64,000 nt of DNA. It comes from Roridomyces roridus. Lineage: Eukaryota > Basidiomycota > Agaricomycetes > Agaricales > Mycenaceae. Where the stretch lies: assembly GCA_029378245.1 (NCBI GenBank), contig JARKIF010000007.1, positions 1,302,001 to 1,366,000 on the forward strand, read 5' to 3'. The notes under the pieces were generated by a model. It did no database searches. It was not told where the DNA came from and saw nothing but the letters and a program-made list of their open reading frames with translations. Below are positions 22,419 to 35,000 of the stretch, in pieces; the first letter of the stretch is position 1, and each line of letters starts with the position of its first letter. A program made the position numbers and the translations under genes.

Positions 22419-23164
22419 TGAGACTTCCAACAAACACAGTTGATTGCATGGTTCAAGAAATATATCCTGGACTTGCCATGATCCAGATTGATCAAGACAA
22501 TGACCAATACTTCCTGGAGAGAACTGTTCTGTCTGCGCGGAATGATGATGTTGATGATCTGAACCACAAGCTACTCAGCACATTTCCTGGGGAGGACAAA
22601 ATTTTCATGAGTGCTGATTCCACAGTCTCAGAGGAGGGTGTCGATGCAGACGCCGGTTTTGAATATCCTACAGAGTATCTCAATTCTATCAAAGCATCAG
22701 GATTTCCTCTCGCAAGACTGGCCTTGAAATTGGGAGCCTGAGGGCCTGTCATGGTTTTGCACAATTTAGCTCCAGCAGAGGGACTGTGCAATGGTTCAAG
22801 AGGAATTTTGACACGTGTTTCATCCCGTGTTCTGGAAATCCGTCTCATTGGTGGAGACCATCGTGGAAAAACTGCATTCATTCCCCGGATTACCCTCAGC
22901 CCATCAGAAAAACAGGTCGGAATCAGTATGAAACGGCGGCAGTTTCCCGTCCGTCTTGCTTTCTCAATGACAATCAATAAAGCTCAGGGACAGTCAGTAG
23001 ACTATGTTGGTCTTGACCTACGTACTGATGTCTTTGCACATGGGCAGCTTTATGTGGCCCTTTCCCGTTGCACATCCAGCCATAGAGTAAAGGCATTACT
23101 TCATGATGACAAGTATAATACTTTGGTTACAAAGAATGTAGTATATAAAGAGGTCCTTATATAA
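22419..23164 (+). pseudogene. Helitron RepHel protein, C-terminal helicase block
   Basis: Carries the end of the PIF1-like helicase: RLPTNTVDCMVQEIYPGL, FLERTVLSARNDDVDDLN, VMVLHNLAPAEGLCNGSRG, FPVRLAFSMTINKAQGQSVD and GQLYVALSRCTSS, then the stop at 23162-23164. The nucleotide- and DNA-binding motifs V and VI (TINKAQGQ, YVALSR) are intact. A TGA at 22739-22741 interrupts the frame just before GPVMVLHN, so the protein cannot be made full length even without the insertions. Confidence 0.88.
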
Positions 23165-23253
23165 AATTTCCCTCCAAGGAACAACAGTCCTGACACCAAC
23201 CTGAGATTCAACAGTAATCCCACCCCTGAGATTCAGCAGCGCGCCCCCGGGGT

Positions 23254-23332
23254 TTGGGGCTCCGCCCCAACAAGCTGTTGATCCGCCGTAGGTAGGGGCT
23301 GAGCGCCAGCGAGCGCCCCTGCCGAAGGCAGG
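23254..23332 (+). other. GC-rich hairpins at the presumed Helitron 3' end
   Basis: TTGGGGC TCC GCCCCAA (23254-23270) and CCTGCC GAA GGCAGG (23318-23332) are perfect stem-loops shortly after the helicase stop codon. Helitrons end in a hairpin a few bases before CTRR; no CTRR sits at that distance here, so these only suggest the terminus. Confidence 0.5.
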
Positions 23333-23340
23333 ATCATTAA

Positions 23341-24782
23341 GCTTGTTCACTACCTCCAGCAGCTCCCACACGTCACCCCCCTCCCTGACACTTCCTTTTT
23401 CGGTAATGTCACGTGTTTCTAGGGCCAGCCCATCGTATTCGGTCTACCGCCAACGTACCTCAACTCTTGTTTAGTCTACTTGTTACGTGCTGCCTCTCCT
23501 CTCATTGATGCCCAAGTGCTCCGGTTCGAGTCCTGATGCATTCTCTTTATGCTTTTTTGTTTGCTTTTTCTCGGCGCAGTGGCCTATCTATATACCCCAG
23601 CCTTACTTGTAAGTTGTGGGCTGCACTCTGCCAGTCTGTGCCCGATAGTGAGCCTCTTAGGTGTTCTCCCGCCCTCACTGGAGACCTTTTTTTCGCTTTC
23701 CCATGGAATTTTGTTAGTCCTTGTCGCATAGGCAAACCCTGATGCCCAGATAGAGTAGAAATGACATTCCAGTTGACTTTTCGACGAGCACAGTACCTTG
23801 AATAACGAAAAAAAGCTGCTTTATCGGCACAGTTCGGCATCCTGATGATGGATGCATGATTTTCGTGATTTTCCGAAGAAAAAGACTCGGGCGGCGGCAA
23901 AAAAGGGTGGAATATCATTTTGTGTTACCCATACATCGAATTATGTACATATTTGCTCCCCAGAGGCCTTTGAAACAAGGCAGGACGCGAGAGTGAGTGA
24001 AATTGATCGGAGTTGCCTTTTTTGGAATGTCAGGGAGGGGGGTGACGTAGGGGAGCTACCTCCAGCACTTGCTCAGCCCCAAACTCGGCCTCAAACAGGT
24101 CTCCAAGGAACATAATTCTTTCGAAACAACGCGTCCTGGATGAGGATTCGTCAATGAGAGCCGTCTTGCTCCGAGTCCTCCAACGCACGCATCAATACAC
24201 AGGCTCCAATTCTCCAAATCCATACCAGGGCTTTCGGCGGAGACCACCAGTCGCTCCTCAGACAAGTTCAGAGTCTTCTCCAACTGTCATTGGTTCAAGA
24301 CATACTTTCTCCGGCCTCGCAGCTGCACATTGGCATGCCCACTAGCGTACCTTGCGCCTCGAGGTCGAGTTCCAGTGGGAAAGTGTTAGGACTCCTTGAA
24401 GTTCGCAACCCACCCGTGACCGCACGGCGTCGCGAAGACGAGGAACAGGTCTGACCCGCTTTCAGCCTCTTGTGTTGCCACCTCGTGTAGATAGTTCAAA
24501 TGTACTTGTTGGAGAAAAAGGTCTTCGTGCACGAAATAGGGGTCATGTAAGTTGCTCGTTGCAAGGTAGCGGGCGGTCCAGCGACTCCAGCCCGAGCAGT
24601 GAACCTGTCACGGCAATGGTGGCCACGCGAAATATCATTTAGAACCATTGCATCACACGCGACGCGTCCTACCCGCGAACTCCATTTGACCACAGCGCCC
24701 AGTGCACCGTCTTTCCGATCAGTCCCTGACCCGCGCTTGCATTCCCTTTCTTTCATTAGCATAGGATATTCGACCCTGCATA
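23341..24782. other. 1.4-kb intergenic stretch with no recognised gene
   Basis: Open frames here are short and match no family I know. I see no terminal repeats. An isolated tRNA B-box-like sequence at 23523-23533 has no partner A box. The right part probably contains the promoter of the phosphatidylserine decarboxylase gene. Confidence 0.5.
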
Positions 24783-27700
24783 ATGCCGGTCAAGAAACAC
24801 CCCAAGATACGACGCGCTCTCAGGCTGCCCTTCCATGGTCGCGCAGGAGCCAACGCTGTCAGGCGTAGCACCGCTGCGCCGAGGCCTGGAGAACAGCCAG
24901 TTGTGTTTCTACGTGTTCAGGTCATAGGCTGCACCGGCCTTGTCGCGAAAGATCGCAACGGCTTCAGCGATCCGTGCGCCCCATCTCCTGCAATTGGAGC
25001 GGACCGTTCGTTGATTCTTTTTGCAGATTCGTTGTCACATCCTTGCTTCGCACAAGACATCAGACGCCGGTCGCCAAAAAGACGTTGAATCCCGTGTTCC
25101 TGCCCAAGGATGCCACCTGGGACTTTCCTATTTACCTCAGCGTCGCGGACAAGCTTGGTGTGCTGGAGCTGGTCGTATGGGACAAAGATGTGCTCCGAAA
25201 AGAGTATATCGGTGAAATAGGCATTCCCGTCGAGGAGTGGTTTGGCGGCCGTGACAAGGCCTGGGGTGCTTCAGGGAACATCGTGCGTGTCCTGCTCCAC
25301 TGTCGCCGTATTTCTCTCTTATGCGCCCAAACAGGCCTTCTCCATGCCGATAGTGTCTTCCAGACCAGGCAGCCCTGCACAGGGTACAGTCCAGCTGCGC
25401 TTGGGTTTCGTGGCGCCCCCACTTAAAACTTCGGCCCCGAATCAAGCCACGGTCGATTTTGACGCGGTGTACCTCAACCTCGTCAAGACTGGGCGCAAGT
25501 CCCTCGTTTCTGCACCACCGGTGCGTATTCTTTTCGTTTTGGCCAAGTGTGATTCTTGGCGTATCATGCTCAGATCGTCTTCTTTCATTATGCGTTAGCA
25601 TTTGCTTCGCTTTCATCTTACTTGAGGCCATCGCCTCATCTCTCATCTCTTTATTCACGTCCACCTCTCACAGACTGAAGGAGTTGGTACTCTCCGCTCC
25701 CACCTCTCTCACCCAGACTTTTTGGACGACGGCGGTCTTTCCTCTGCTTCATCATCTGGCACAGAATCCGACGACGAGGATTTAGACGACATAGATTCCG
25801 AAGACGACGAGTCCTACGAACGTGCGTCGTCTTATTCTCTGTCTTTCGTCTTCCAACGCGTTTCCAGTGGTCGAGGACACCAACAGCTTAAGGAGATCTC
25901 CTGACCCATCGTATACCGCCGAAACGGTCCCTCCGTCGGTCTCGCGCCTCCAGGCGCTTTATGGCCCACCACCCGACATCGGCGTCACCCCAGGAACACC
26001 TGTATCCGAGCTGTTAGGTGTAAAGACGCCGACTGGGCCGAGTCCGCTCACAACTCCCACACCGTCTTCCTCTGGCACTGCAGTCCCCTCTGCGCCCTTT
26101 GCCTTACCAGCAAATGGACCCGAGAAATCGCCTGTAGACAAGAAGCCTAAACCGAGCTTTATCGCCCTCCCTCTCCCGACCAAATTCATGAAGTCTCGTT
26201 CGCGGCCGACGACGCCCAAGGAAGTCACACATAAAGAGAGCAACGATAAAGACGCTGGGAAGAAGAAGCGGTTCCGAAAAAGTTGGAACGGAGCGGCAAC
26301 GATAACCCCCCTCGAAGAAGTGGGCGGAGCGTCTACACCGACTGGTGTTAAAGGGAAGGAGAAGGAAGTCGTCAAAGACCAAAAGAGCAAACCTCGCAGA
26401 CGCCCGAAACCACAGCGTGCATTTTCTCTCGGTGCAGATGCTGGAGCTGCGTCTCACGAGGACGATATTGTCGGCATTGTGATGCTCGAGATTGAGGGAG
26501 CGGTGGATTTACCGCGACTCAGGAACAGTATGTTCAATGCTTTCCCTTTTGCCTAGTGTTTAGTTTCTCAGTGACCCGCACGTCCTTTGATATGGACCCC
26601 TTCGTCGTCATCTCGTTCGGAAAGAAGGTCTTCCGCACGCGCGTGATTCGGCACACTCTCAACCCGGTATGGGACGAGAAGCTATTATTCCATGTCCGGA
26701 GATATGAACTCGGTTATGAGGTAGGTTTCGTCGTTCTTCTTGAGTTGTTATTGACATGCCCCCAGGTTCGCTTGACTGTACTTGACTGGGATAAGCTTAC
26801 GTCGAACGACTATATTGGTGAGGCGGCATTTACCGTCGGCGACCTCCTTGCAGACGCCCCACAACCTTTACCTCCTTCGCCTGAAGAGGAAGGAGAGGGA
26901 GCCGTACCAGTGCTTGGGTCCTCGCCAACGGACGCGGATATGGCGGTTCGTAAGCGTGGGACGCGCATCCCGTTGTACGCGGCAGATGAGAGCGGGGACC
27001 ACCCTATGAAGGAGTTCAAACGCAAGCTTGAAATTCGGGCCGATGGTGGGAAGGAGCCCGTTTGGGAGAGCAAGCATTCTCCCGTCATCACATTCCGGTT
27101 CGCAATTTGTCTCTTAGCCCTTGATCACACTGAAATTGATTCGTCCAGTGCAAAGTACCAACCATATTCTCTACTGCGCCAACGCTTCTGGCGACAGTAC
27201 CTGAAGCAGTATGATACAGACGACACAGCCACCTTGTCACATGTTGAGATCACGAGCATGCTCGATTCCTTGGGGTCGACTCTGACGGCTGGCACAGTCG
27301 ATTCATTCTTTACCCGGTTTGGGAAAGATCCCCACAGAGACGATCTCACTGTGGAGGAGGTCATCCGCTGTCTGGAAACAGAGGTGTTGCGTCCTAACAA
27401 CGAGCGCCGTCGCATAGACGAGGATGTTAGTGGTGGAACGGGGACAGGGACGAGTCTCAGTGCAAGCCCTTCACCGGCCGGTGCCTCTGGGGAGCTGCGT
27501 CTTGCGGAGCTCGACTTTGCGGGACCTTCGCTCGAAGTCGATTTCATTACTGGTGAACCGAAAGGATACGTCACAGAGCCCGCAGAGATGGTGCTTTTAC
27601 CAGCTGGCGATTCCATTCAAGCAGGACACGCTCGTCTGCCGACGTCCGAGTCATCATCGGATGGCGACCTGGAAGAAGAGTCTTCTGGTTCCCCGTCAGC

Positions 27701-29265
27701 GACGCCTGCATCACCTCCTTCGAATTCTTTGTCGCCCCCGGTGCCCACCAAGAAGAACCGCTTCCGACGTCCCCGCTACCGCAAGACGCAAACCTCTTCT
27801 ATTGCAACGCCCTCTCAGGTCGTGTCTAGCGGTGCTAGCAGCGGGGATGAATCGTTTGAGCGTGTCATCAATATCAAGAACTGTCCGCTGTGCCACCGTC
27901 CACGGCTGAATTCCAAGGCCGAGGTTGATATTATCACCCACATTGCTGTATGCGCGAGCCAGGACTGGAATATCCTGGATCGGATTGTCGTCAGCAACTT
28001 TGTGACGGCTCATCAGGCGCAGCGCAAGTTCTTGACGAACATCTTCAGTAAGATATCGAGTGGGGACTATAGACTTGGGGCAGTGAGTGTTGTCTTATGT
28101 TTGTGGATTGATGCTGATGGGGACCCAGAATTCTGCCAACATCATCGTGCAGAATCGGTTGACTGGGCAGCTGGAAGAGGAGAAGATGCAAGTTTATGTT
28201 CGGCTGGGGATTCGGCTGCTCTACAAGGGCATGAAGAGTCGTATGGAAGGTGGAAGAGGTGTGTAGTTCTCGATGCTCATGCAGCGTATGCTGACAAAAG
28301 TTAGCTCGCCGCTTGCTCAAGTCGTTATCCATCAAGCAGGGGCTCAAGTACGACTCACCCGAGTCGGCCCGCGACATACCTGCTTTCGTCGAGTTCCACA
28401 ACCTCAAAGTTAGTGAGATTCGTGATCCTCTCTCATCTTTCAGTACGTCAAGAAGTCCTCGCACCCACTTTCTATTTCTCATTCAGAATCCGTAGAAACC
28501 TTCAATCAATTCTTCTACCGGAAACTGAAACCCGACGCTCGTCCTGTGGATCAGCCAGATGACCCATACCGCCTGGTCAGCGCTGCCGACTGTCGATTCA
28601 TGGCCTTTGAATCCGTATCTGAGGCGACGCGACTGTGGATCAAGGGTCGTGAATTTACAGTGGCGCGTCTGCTTGGTGACGCTTACAAGCACGAGGCGGA
28701 TCGGTTTACGGGTGGCGCTTTGGCAATCTTTCGACTTGCGCCCCAGGATTATCACCGTTTCCACTCGCCCGTGGATGGTACCATCGGGAACATGACATAC
28801 ATTGCGGGAGAGTATTATACTGTTAATGTGAGTGCAGGCCCACATTTCTGGCCGTTTTTCTTACGGTCTATTAGCCGCAAGCCATTCGGACGGCGTTGGA
28901 TGTGTATGGGGAGAATGCCCGCAAGATTGTACCAATCGACAGCCCGCAGTTTGGGCGGGTGATGGCGGTCTGCGTCGGGGCGATGATGGTTGGCAGTATC
29001 TTGACGACGGTCAAGGAAGGCGATACCGTCAAGCGCGGGCAGGAGTTTGGGTACTTTGCATTTGGTGAGTGGTGGCTCTTTTCTCTGCCTCGACTGACGG
29101 AGGAATCTTGTAGGAGGCTCAACGATTGTCCTTTTGTTTGAAAAGGACGCACTGGAGTGGGACGAGGACCTTTTGGTCAACGGGCGTGCATCGTTGGAGA
29201 CATTGGTGCGCGTTGGCATGGGTATTGGTACAGGCACAAGGCGGCCAAAACGGGTCGGGAACTGA
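24783..29265 (+). CDS. PSD2: C2-domain phosphatidylserine decarboxylase (PSD2 type)
   Basis: Converts phosphatidylserine to phosphatidylethanolamine, probably at Golgi/endosomal or contact-site membranes as yeast Psd2 does. About 1,200 residues with many introns. A first C2 domain ([20 protein letters not shown] to [14 protein letters not shown]) is followed by an acidic linker and a second C2 domain ([20 protein letters not shown] to [15 protein letters not shown]). An EF-hand-like segment ([18 protein letters not shown]) and a cysteine/histidine cluster CPLCHRP...HIAVC come next. The decarboxylase domain contains the Asp in VSAADCRF, the His motif [14 protein letters not shown], and [10 protein letters not shown], where the pyruvoyl-forming self-cleavage occurs before Ser. 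The end is RRPKRVGN and TGA at 29263-29265. The start ATG at 24783 gives MPVKKHPK. Intact catalytic residues indicate a working enzyme. Confidence 0.92.
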
Positions 29266-29538
29266 ACTTGGACTGGAGGACATTCGGACATTATTTAAAC
29301 GCCCTGTGCGTAACTCGCAAGTTAGATTAGTGCATTGTAACTTATAGATGTTGACCGTGGTTGATCGTGGTGGTTCGGTGCAGAAAACCGCGATAGGATA
29401 GGATAAGATAGTAAACCTTGATAATTTTGTACTTGTTCCGAGTTCCAAATAACTTTAGAGGTTGCTCCTTCCTAAAACGGACGCGGGCGTTTTGTGTGTG
29501 TGTCTGTGTGTGTGTCACACTGTCAACCATCTTCCACA

Positions 29539-31763
29539 ATGGACCCAGTCCAAAAATCGCCAGTTATTCTGTCGTACTTCGACCTCTCACCTAGTGGTTT
29601 CCCCTGGCGCGACTCGTGTCCCCAGCAAATCGAACGGCGGCGGGCAGACCTCGGCGACCTCCTGCTCTTCGATATTCTATTGACCTCTGGCGGCATTCGC
29701 CAGCCCGACACCCTCTACCCTCCCGTGGACGTTGACACCTTTCGCCGTCTGTTCGACGCGATTCAAACGTCGGACTACGACGCGTTGAAAAAGGACTGTC
29801 TCGTGTATTTCCTCTTGAAATGGTACCAAGACGGGCGCGAGGAGCGGTTCAGCGTGGAACGCTGCATTCCTCCTCAGTTTGCGCGGCTCGCCGACGCGTA
29901 TTGGCATTTGGATGCAGGGATCAACGTCCCGGTGTGTCTTGAGAGCCTTTCTGCATCGAACTGGTACTGATACTTTGGCCAGCGCGCTGTTTCTATCCTT
30001 TCGGATAGCCGACTTACCGCGGACTACGCCTCCAAAATCCTCCAGGCAATTTCCCTTGCCCCAAATCCGTTGCCACTCGTCCTCAAATACGTTCGGACTG
30101 CAAAACCACTTTTGACCGAGCCGGACGACATTGACATTTATACCCTCGCCCTCGCCGATTCGAGCCTCTTGGAGGCATGGCAGTTCCAGCGTAGCTTCAA
30201 TGAGAGGAACGAAACCCGAGCTCGACTGCTGAGAAAGATATTGGATCACTGCTTTACTCGTGCGTGTTTTATCTATTTCTTTGACGTGAAATTGAGTCCC
30301 CTTCAGCTGCTCCTCGCCGGAATGCACTTATTCAGCTCCTGGGAATAGCACTAACACCATACGAGCAGTCCCTCATGCAATCTTACGCGACACCTCCGTC
30401 GACCCTACCATCAGCAGGCATTCCCCTTCTCCAAAACTTGATTTGCGTCCGTTTAATTCAAACCGGCAAGTACGCAGACGCTATCAAAATGGACCGCCAG
30501 TTCTCCGCTTCCTCCGTCGGCATGAGTTCCCAAACGGAAGAACGGAGCAAAATGGTTCAGGACCTATATGCTGCTTTGCCATTAGCAGAGCGAATGACCC
30601 TCGATGCAGAGCTGGATAATCCGGGCATCGAGCCATCCGCGAGCAATGATACCGTGATGAGCAGCAGTCGGGACCTAGACATGAGCATGTCATGGGAGGA
30701 CCTTCGCCCGCCCGCACCTGCTCCCGCGCCTGCAACTATCATCCCGCTTCCAGCCCTTCCAATTTCCCAGGCACCGGATGTCTCAGCATCCGCCAGCCAG
30801 GAGCTGCTCCGCTCGAAATTCGGCAAATTCGGAGGTTCGCAGGCAACCAATGCCTTCACACCCCTCTCGTTCAAGACCTCCCGCCCTCTTGCTCCCATAA
30901 TACCCGTCACCGCCGTTCCAAAAGGCAATCTCGCTGCACAACCCGCGATTCCCTCTACTCGACCGCCGTTGATCCATGCGTTTTCTTCCCTTTCACAATC
31001 AACCAGCCGGTTCGCTGGCTCGCCAGGTAGCGGGAATAAATCCGTGTTCGACTCTGCTGGGAAGAAACAGAATGCATTCTACCAGCCGCCTGCCAAACCT
31101 CCCGCACCGCCCGTGTCGATGTTGGATGAAGTTGATGTCGATGACTCCGCTGTGGGCATTTCGCAGGGGGATACGGACATTGAAGTGGATCACGACGAAG
31201 AGATGGAGCAAGAGGAAGAGAGCCTGCGGTATTCCGTTTTCGGAGGCAAGCCCCCCGTTCGTGCTGGTACACGTGACCGACCACGCGAATCGGCACCTGA
31301 AGCCAAGCGGATGCCTCCTGGAGCGTTTGTCATGGATGATGAACCCGAAACCGAGGTGCAGGCCTCGGAACCTCCACCGCCTGCACCTAGTAGACAAACG
31401 CGGAGGTCAGCTACTGCCCCCACGAAAGCTGAACCGGCGAAACCGGCTAAAATCGCCAAGACAACTCGGACACGGACACGGGCAAAGGTCAAGGAACAAG
31501 ACCTAGGACGGAGTTTACCTGGCTCGCTGATGGCGTCGGAGGATTCTGATGACGAAGCAGACGAAGAGGAAGATGAGGAGGAGAAGGAGGAAGTCGCGCC
31601 ACTGCCGCCCCGTCGCAAAGCTGCGGTCTCTGCAACCGACGGTGTTCAGACACGGAGGAGGTCATCGCGGTTAAGTTCTGCGGAGGCAGACACCAGAGTG
31701 GAGAAGGAGAAGGCTCTGAGCAAGACCAAGGCGGCTGCCACAGGTCGAAAACGGCGGACGTAG
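29539..31763 (+). CDS. ELYS-like nuclear pore/chromatin protein
   Basis: Contains an ELYS-type alpha-helical domain in the N-terminal half. It runs from DLGDLLLFDILLTSGG through FRRLFDAIQTSDYDALKK and CLVYFLLKWYQDG, then FARLADAYWHLDAG, the tail of exon 1. Exons 2 and 3 continue with PLVLKYVRTAKPLL, EAWQFQRSF and LLQNLICVRLIQTGKYADAI. Fungal members of this family associate with the Nup84 subcomplex; the animal protein ELYS seeds pores on chromatin. The C-terminal 350 residues are disordered, proline-rich, then alternately acidic (DSDDEADEEEDEEEKEE) and basic (GRKRRT end), as expected of a chromatin-facing tail. About 690 residues; start ATG at 29539, stop at 31761-31763. Confidence 0.78.
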
Positions 31764-32053
31764 TCTTGTATCCTGTGTTTATTCGGGCAGATACATAATA
31801 TTGCATCGTCTTCCGGACACACATGAATCCTTCGCGCACGGACGCATCACAGCATCAAAGTTTGCAGTGATGCCAGTTTCCTTGAACCTCAGAGACACTG
31901 CAGGTCAGAATTCCAGTGTGGATCTTTTATGGATTACTTGAGACCCAGTTAATAATGTGATTTACATTTTCGAGATATGCATGCAATATAAGCGGGTAGA
32001 AAAAAAATGTCAAGTCCGCCGCGTTTTGTACATCCGAGCACCGAACGATTCCT

Positions 32054-35000
32054 CTAATAACTCGTGCCGTTGACCTGCAAAAACCAGGTTAGTTCATGTT
32101 CGCTGGAAAAACCGTGGAATCGACTAGCCTTTTCCTTCACCGAAGAGATGAATTGTTGGTAACTCGGGAGCACATCGGCGCGGTCCTGAATCAAAGCACT
32201 GAGGGCCCACAGCCGCAACGGCGCCTCTCCGTCCTCCTTGACAACATACAGATGCGGCCAATACGGTCCACGCCGCATCTCGCGTGTCTTCTGGACGATG
32301 GCATTGACGCGTTGCGAGAAGGGGTTCTCGAGCACGGGCAGGGTGAACTGAGATCAAATCAAGTAAGCCGCCGCCATTGAATATAGATACAGGAACAGCA
32401 GACCTTTCCACCACGCAGCACCTCGTAATTGGGAAGGTCGAAAACGTCCATGATGAGCTGTGGTACCGCGTCCCGTCCCACCCAAAGGAAGATGGACTGC
32501 CCATCCTCAATGAGGAACAGCCCATGGCGTTCCAGGCGTTCCGAAGTAAGCGGTAATGCAGGGGGCATGATCACACCGTGCTCGTCGACAGTTCCAGCCT
32601 AAAACAAGGGTAAGTACGAACAAGAAGACATTCGTGAGATAATTCGTACCTCCGGCGGCATCGTGTGCAGAGAATAGAATGTGGGATACAGGTAAGGAAT
32701 AAGGAGCTGCGAAGGCAGCGAGGTCAACAAGGACTGCGAGTACGCTCGGATGTCCGGTGGAATCTGAGCGCTCTGCCGTACACCGACCTACAGGAGTTTA
32801 TCATTAGCTCCAATACTTTCTCTTTAAACACATCAAGAAAACTCACGTTCTTCAGCAAAGCCAGAACAAGCACAGGTAACATCCGAAGGTTCTCCGCCAT
32901 CGCAAGCTGAGCGCTAGCTCCGGCACCCGCGGCAGTCATACTGCTCTTGTAGGTGATGAAGATGTCGACCAGTTTCTTGAAGATGTAGTCGCGGGCATCC
33001 TCGAGCTTGTAGGACAACGATCGCTCCACGGCCTTGTTCGCGAGTAGCGTGGCAAGAGCTATTTGATCCGCCGAGGCAAACACTTCCGAGAGGTTGCTCG
33101 TCGTTGGGTAGGCCGTCGTGATGACCCGCAACCGTCTTTCACCTGAATGAACCCTAGGTCAACGTGGCAGAATACAGACTAGAATGCAAACAAACCAAAG
33201 CAAGTGGTGTGCAGCATCCCGGTTTGCAGGACGACGAAAGGTGCAGTGAGCGTGTCTTCGATCTCAATCTCGATGGCGTAGGACTGGTTCTGAGGGACCG
33301 TGGGCATCGCCAAGAGATCCGTCGACCGAACGAAAAAGTTGCCGTGGAACGACGCCATGCGTAACCCTGCGTCGAGTTAACGAAAAAATCAAGGGGCCGG
33401 CTGCCAGACGCACCTCTCGACGCGCGGACACGAGTGATACACTCTAGCATAATCGGCATTGCCAGCACCTCCCCAAACTCGTGCGCAAACTTGATCGCGT
33501 CCTCTGACCGCGCAGCATTGAAAGCTGGGTAATAGTATGTCGAGCCGGTGGTATAATGCGGGAGATTGGCTAGAAAGAATGTTAGTTCTGCTCGCTAAAA
33601 CAAAACAAAAAAACAAGTACCAAGACTGGCCACATCTTGATAACCCGAGCTGAAGAGGAACATATCCACGGTAACCTGCGCCCGGGAGCAGTCTATGGCA
33701 AAAGTCTTGTAGAACGAAGATGCGGCTTGGAGCAGCGACGATTCCTTCGATGTACCGAGGACTTTGGGGTCTTCACGGTTTTTGAGCGCACCCTCGCCAA
33801 CAGATGGTAGACTGGCCGAAAGAGCAATAATTTTGCCTCCGATCGGGGCCATGAGTTTCGACCCTGCCTGCAAAGCCGGCCCCAAGGCGCTCCCGATAAT
33901 GCTGTTCTCCTGGAACATGTCCCCGAGCCGGCCAAGCAGAGCCTCCAACGCCGGACGCGCTTCAGAGAGGTTCACAAGGAGATCCGTGGGTTTGGGGAGG
34001 AAAACATCGTCAATGTCCGACACGACAAGCATAGTGGAATCCGTGCTCCCGGGCTGCAAAGACGATTAGACAAGGTACACGAGCATTGAATATAACATAC
34101 CGCCATGGAGAAAAAGTACAACGAAACGTCGTAGCAGATGATGGCGACTTTGGTGATCTTGTCGTCGTCTGGAATCCTGTCCAGATTCTCCAGGAGGGTG
34201 CGCGTAGCAGTGGCGACCATGCCAGACTGAACGGCAGGATGGCTGACGTCGATAAGGTAGACAAAGACGGCGGGCTGGGGAGCGCGGACCATATACTCGG
34301 TCGGCGCCACAAACTCGACAACAGAGTGATTAAGCTCTGCCCTCGCCCACCTGTCGCCCGGCGCGTTCCTCGCCTGGTCCCAGTCAAACATCTGCGGCAC
34401 CTCGTTGGACATGTTGCACATGCAGCACCGCCAGCGATTCCCGCCGTCGATGAACTGAACGTACGGGTTGATGTACATACGGCAGCGACGGCAGCGGGCA
34501 ATGACGTCGGTCACGAGCGGGATGGGCGCGTCGCCCTCGTCCAGAGTGCGGTAGGGCGTGAGGACGAGCGCAAGGGGAATCTTGGCCTTGCCCAGAAGCG
34601 AGGAGGTCGTCGGGATGGCGTTGAGCGTCATTCGCTGGTATGACGGGTCGCAGACCGCAGTTGGGGCAGCGGATATGCAGGAGCCAGGCGGCATACGAAT
34701 CTCTGGCGGGGGAACATGCAGGTCTCGTGGCTCGGGCGGGGACGTGAGCATGTTTATCGTATTGAGCTGGAACTGCTTCTGCGCGCCGCCCATGCCCATC
34801 GCGCCAAATTGGTTCGTCAAGCCATCGACGGCGTTATTGATATACGCGGGTTGCTGCTGTTGCTGTTGTGGTTGGCCATAGCCCATGCCAGGCTGCTGTC
34901 CCTCTGGCTGGAAGTACGCCGGCGCGCCCTGTTGCTGTTGCTGCTGCGCCGAGAACTGGTTCTCCATCGCCGCCAACCCAGGCGTGAAAAGTTGTTGACC

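Larger units (their letters stand above)
5115..23340 (+). mobile_element. Helitron (rolling-circle transposon), degenerate and split by three nested insertions
   Basis: The element encodes a Rep/helicase protein in three blocks (5115-8371, 14576-16143, 22419-23164) separated by two Plavaka transposons. The first block is also interrupted by a MITE. About 5.1 kb of the 18 kb is Helitron. It has two GT-AG introns (8144-8190 and 15724-15774) typical of fungal Helitron genes. The 5' TC end was not located. At the 3' side, GC-rich hairpins at 23254-23270 and 23318-23332 resemble the terminal hairpin of Helitrons, but no CTRR terminus follows at the usual distance, so both outer boundaries are approximate. 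A frameshift near 7603 and a stop at 22739-22741 show that the element is no longer autonomous. Confidence 0.85.

Noticed and set aside
5115..23340. The whole block as a giant Starship-type or Helitron-captured cargo element
   Set aside because: No tyrosine-recombinase captain gene is present, and each inserted piece has its own termini and target duplication, so independent nested insertions explain the structure better.
23523..23533. GGTTCGAGTCC, a perfect tRNA B-box match
   Set aside because: No A box lies at the right distance upstream, the T stem has a mismatch, and no acceptor stem can be formed, so this is not a tRNA gene.
24056..24283. 75-codon minus-strand frame upstream of PSD2
   Set aside because: No similarity to a known family, no splice partners and no support beyond being open.
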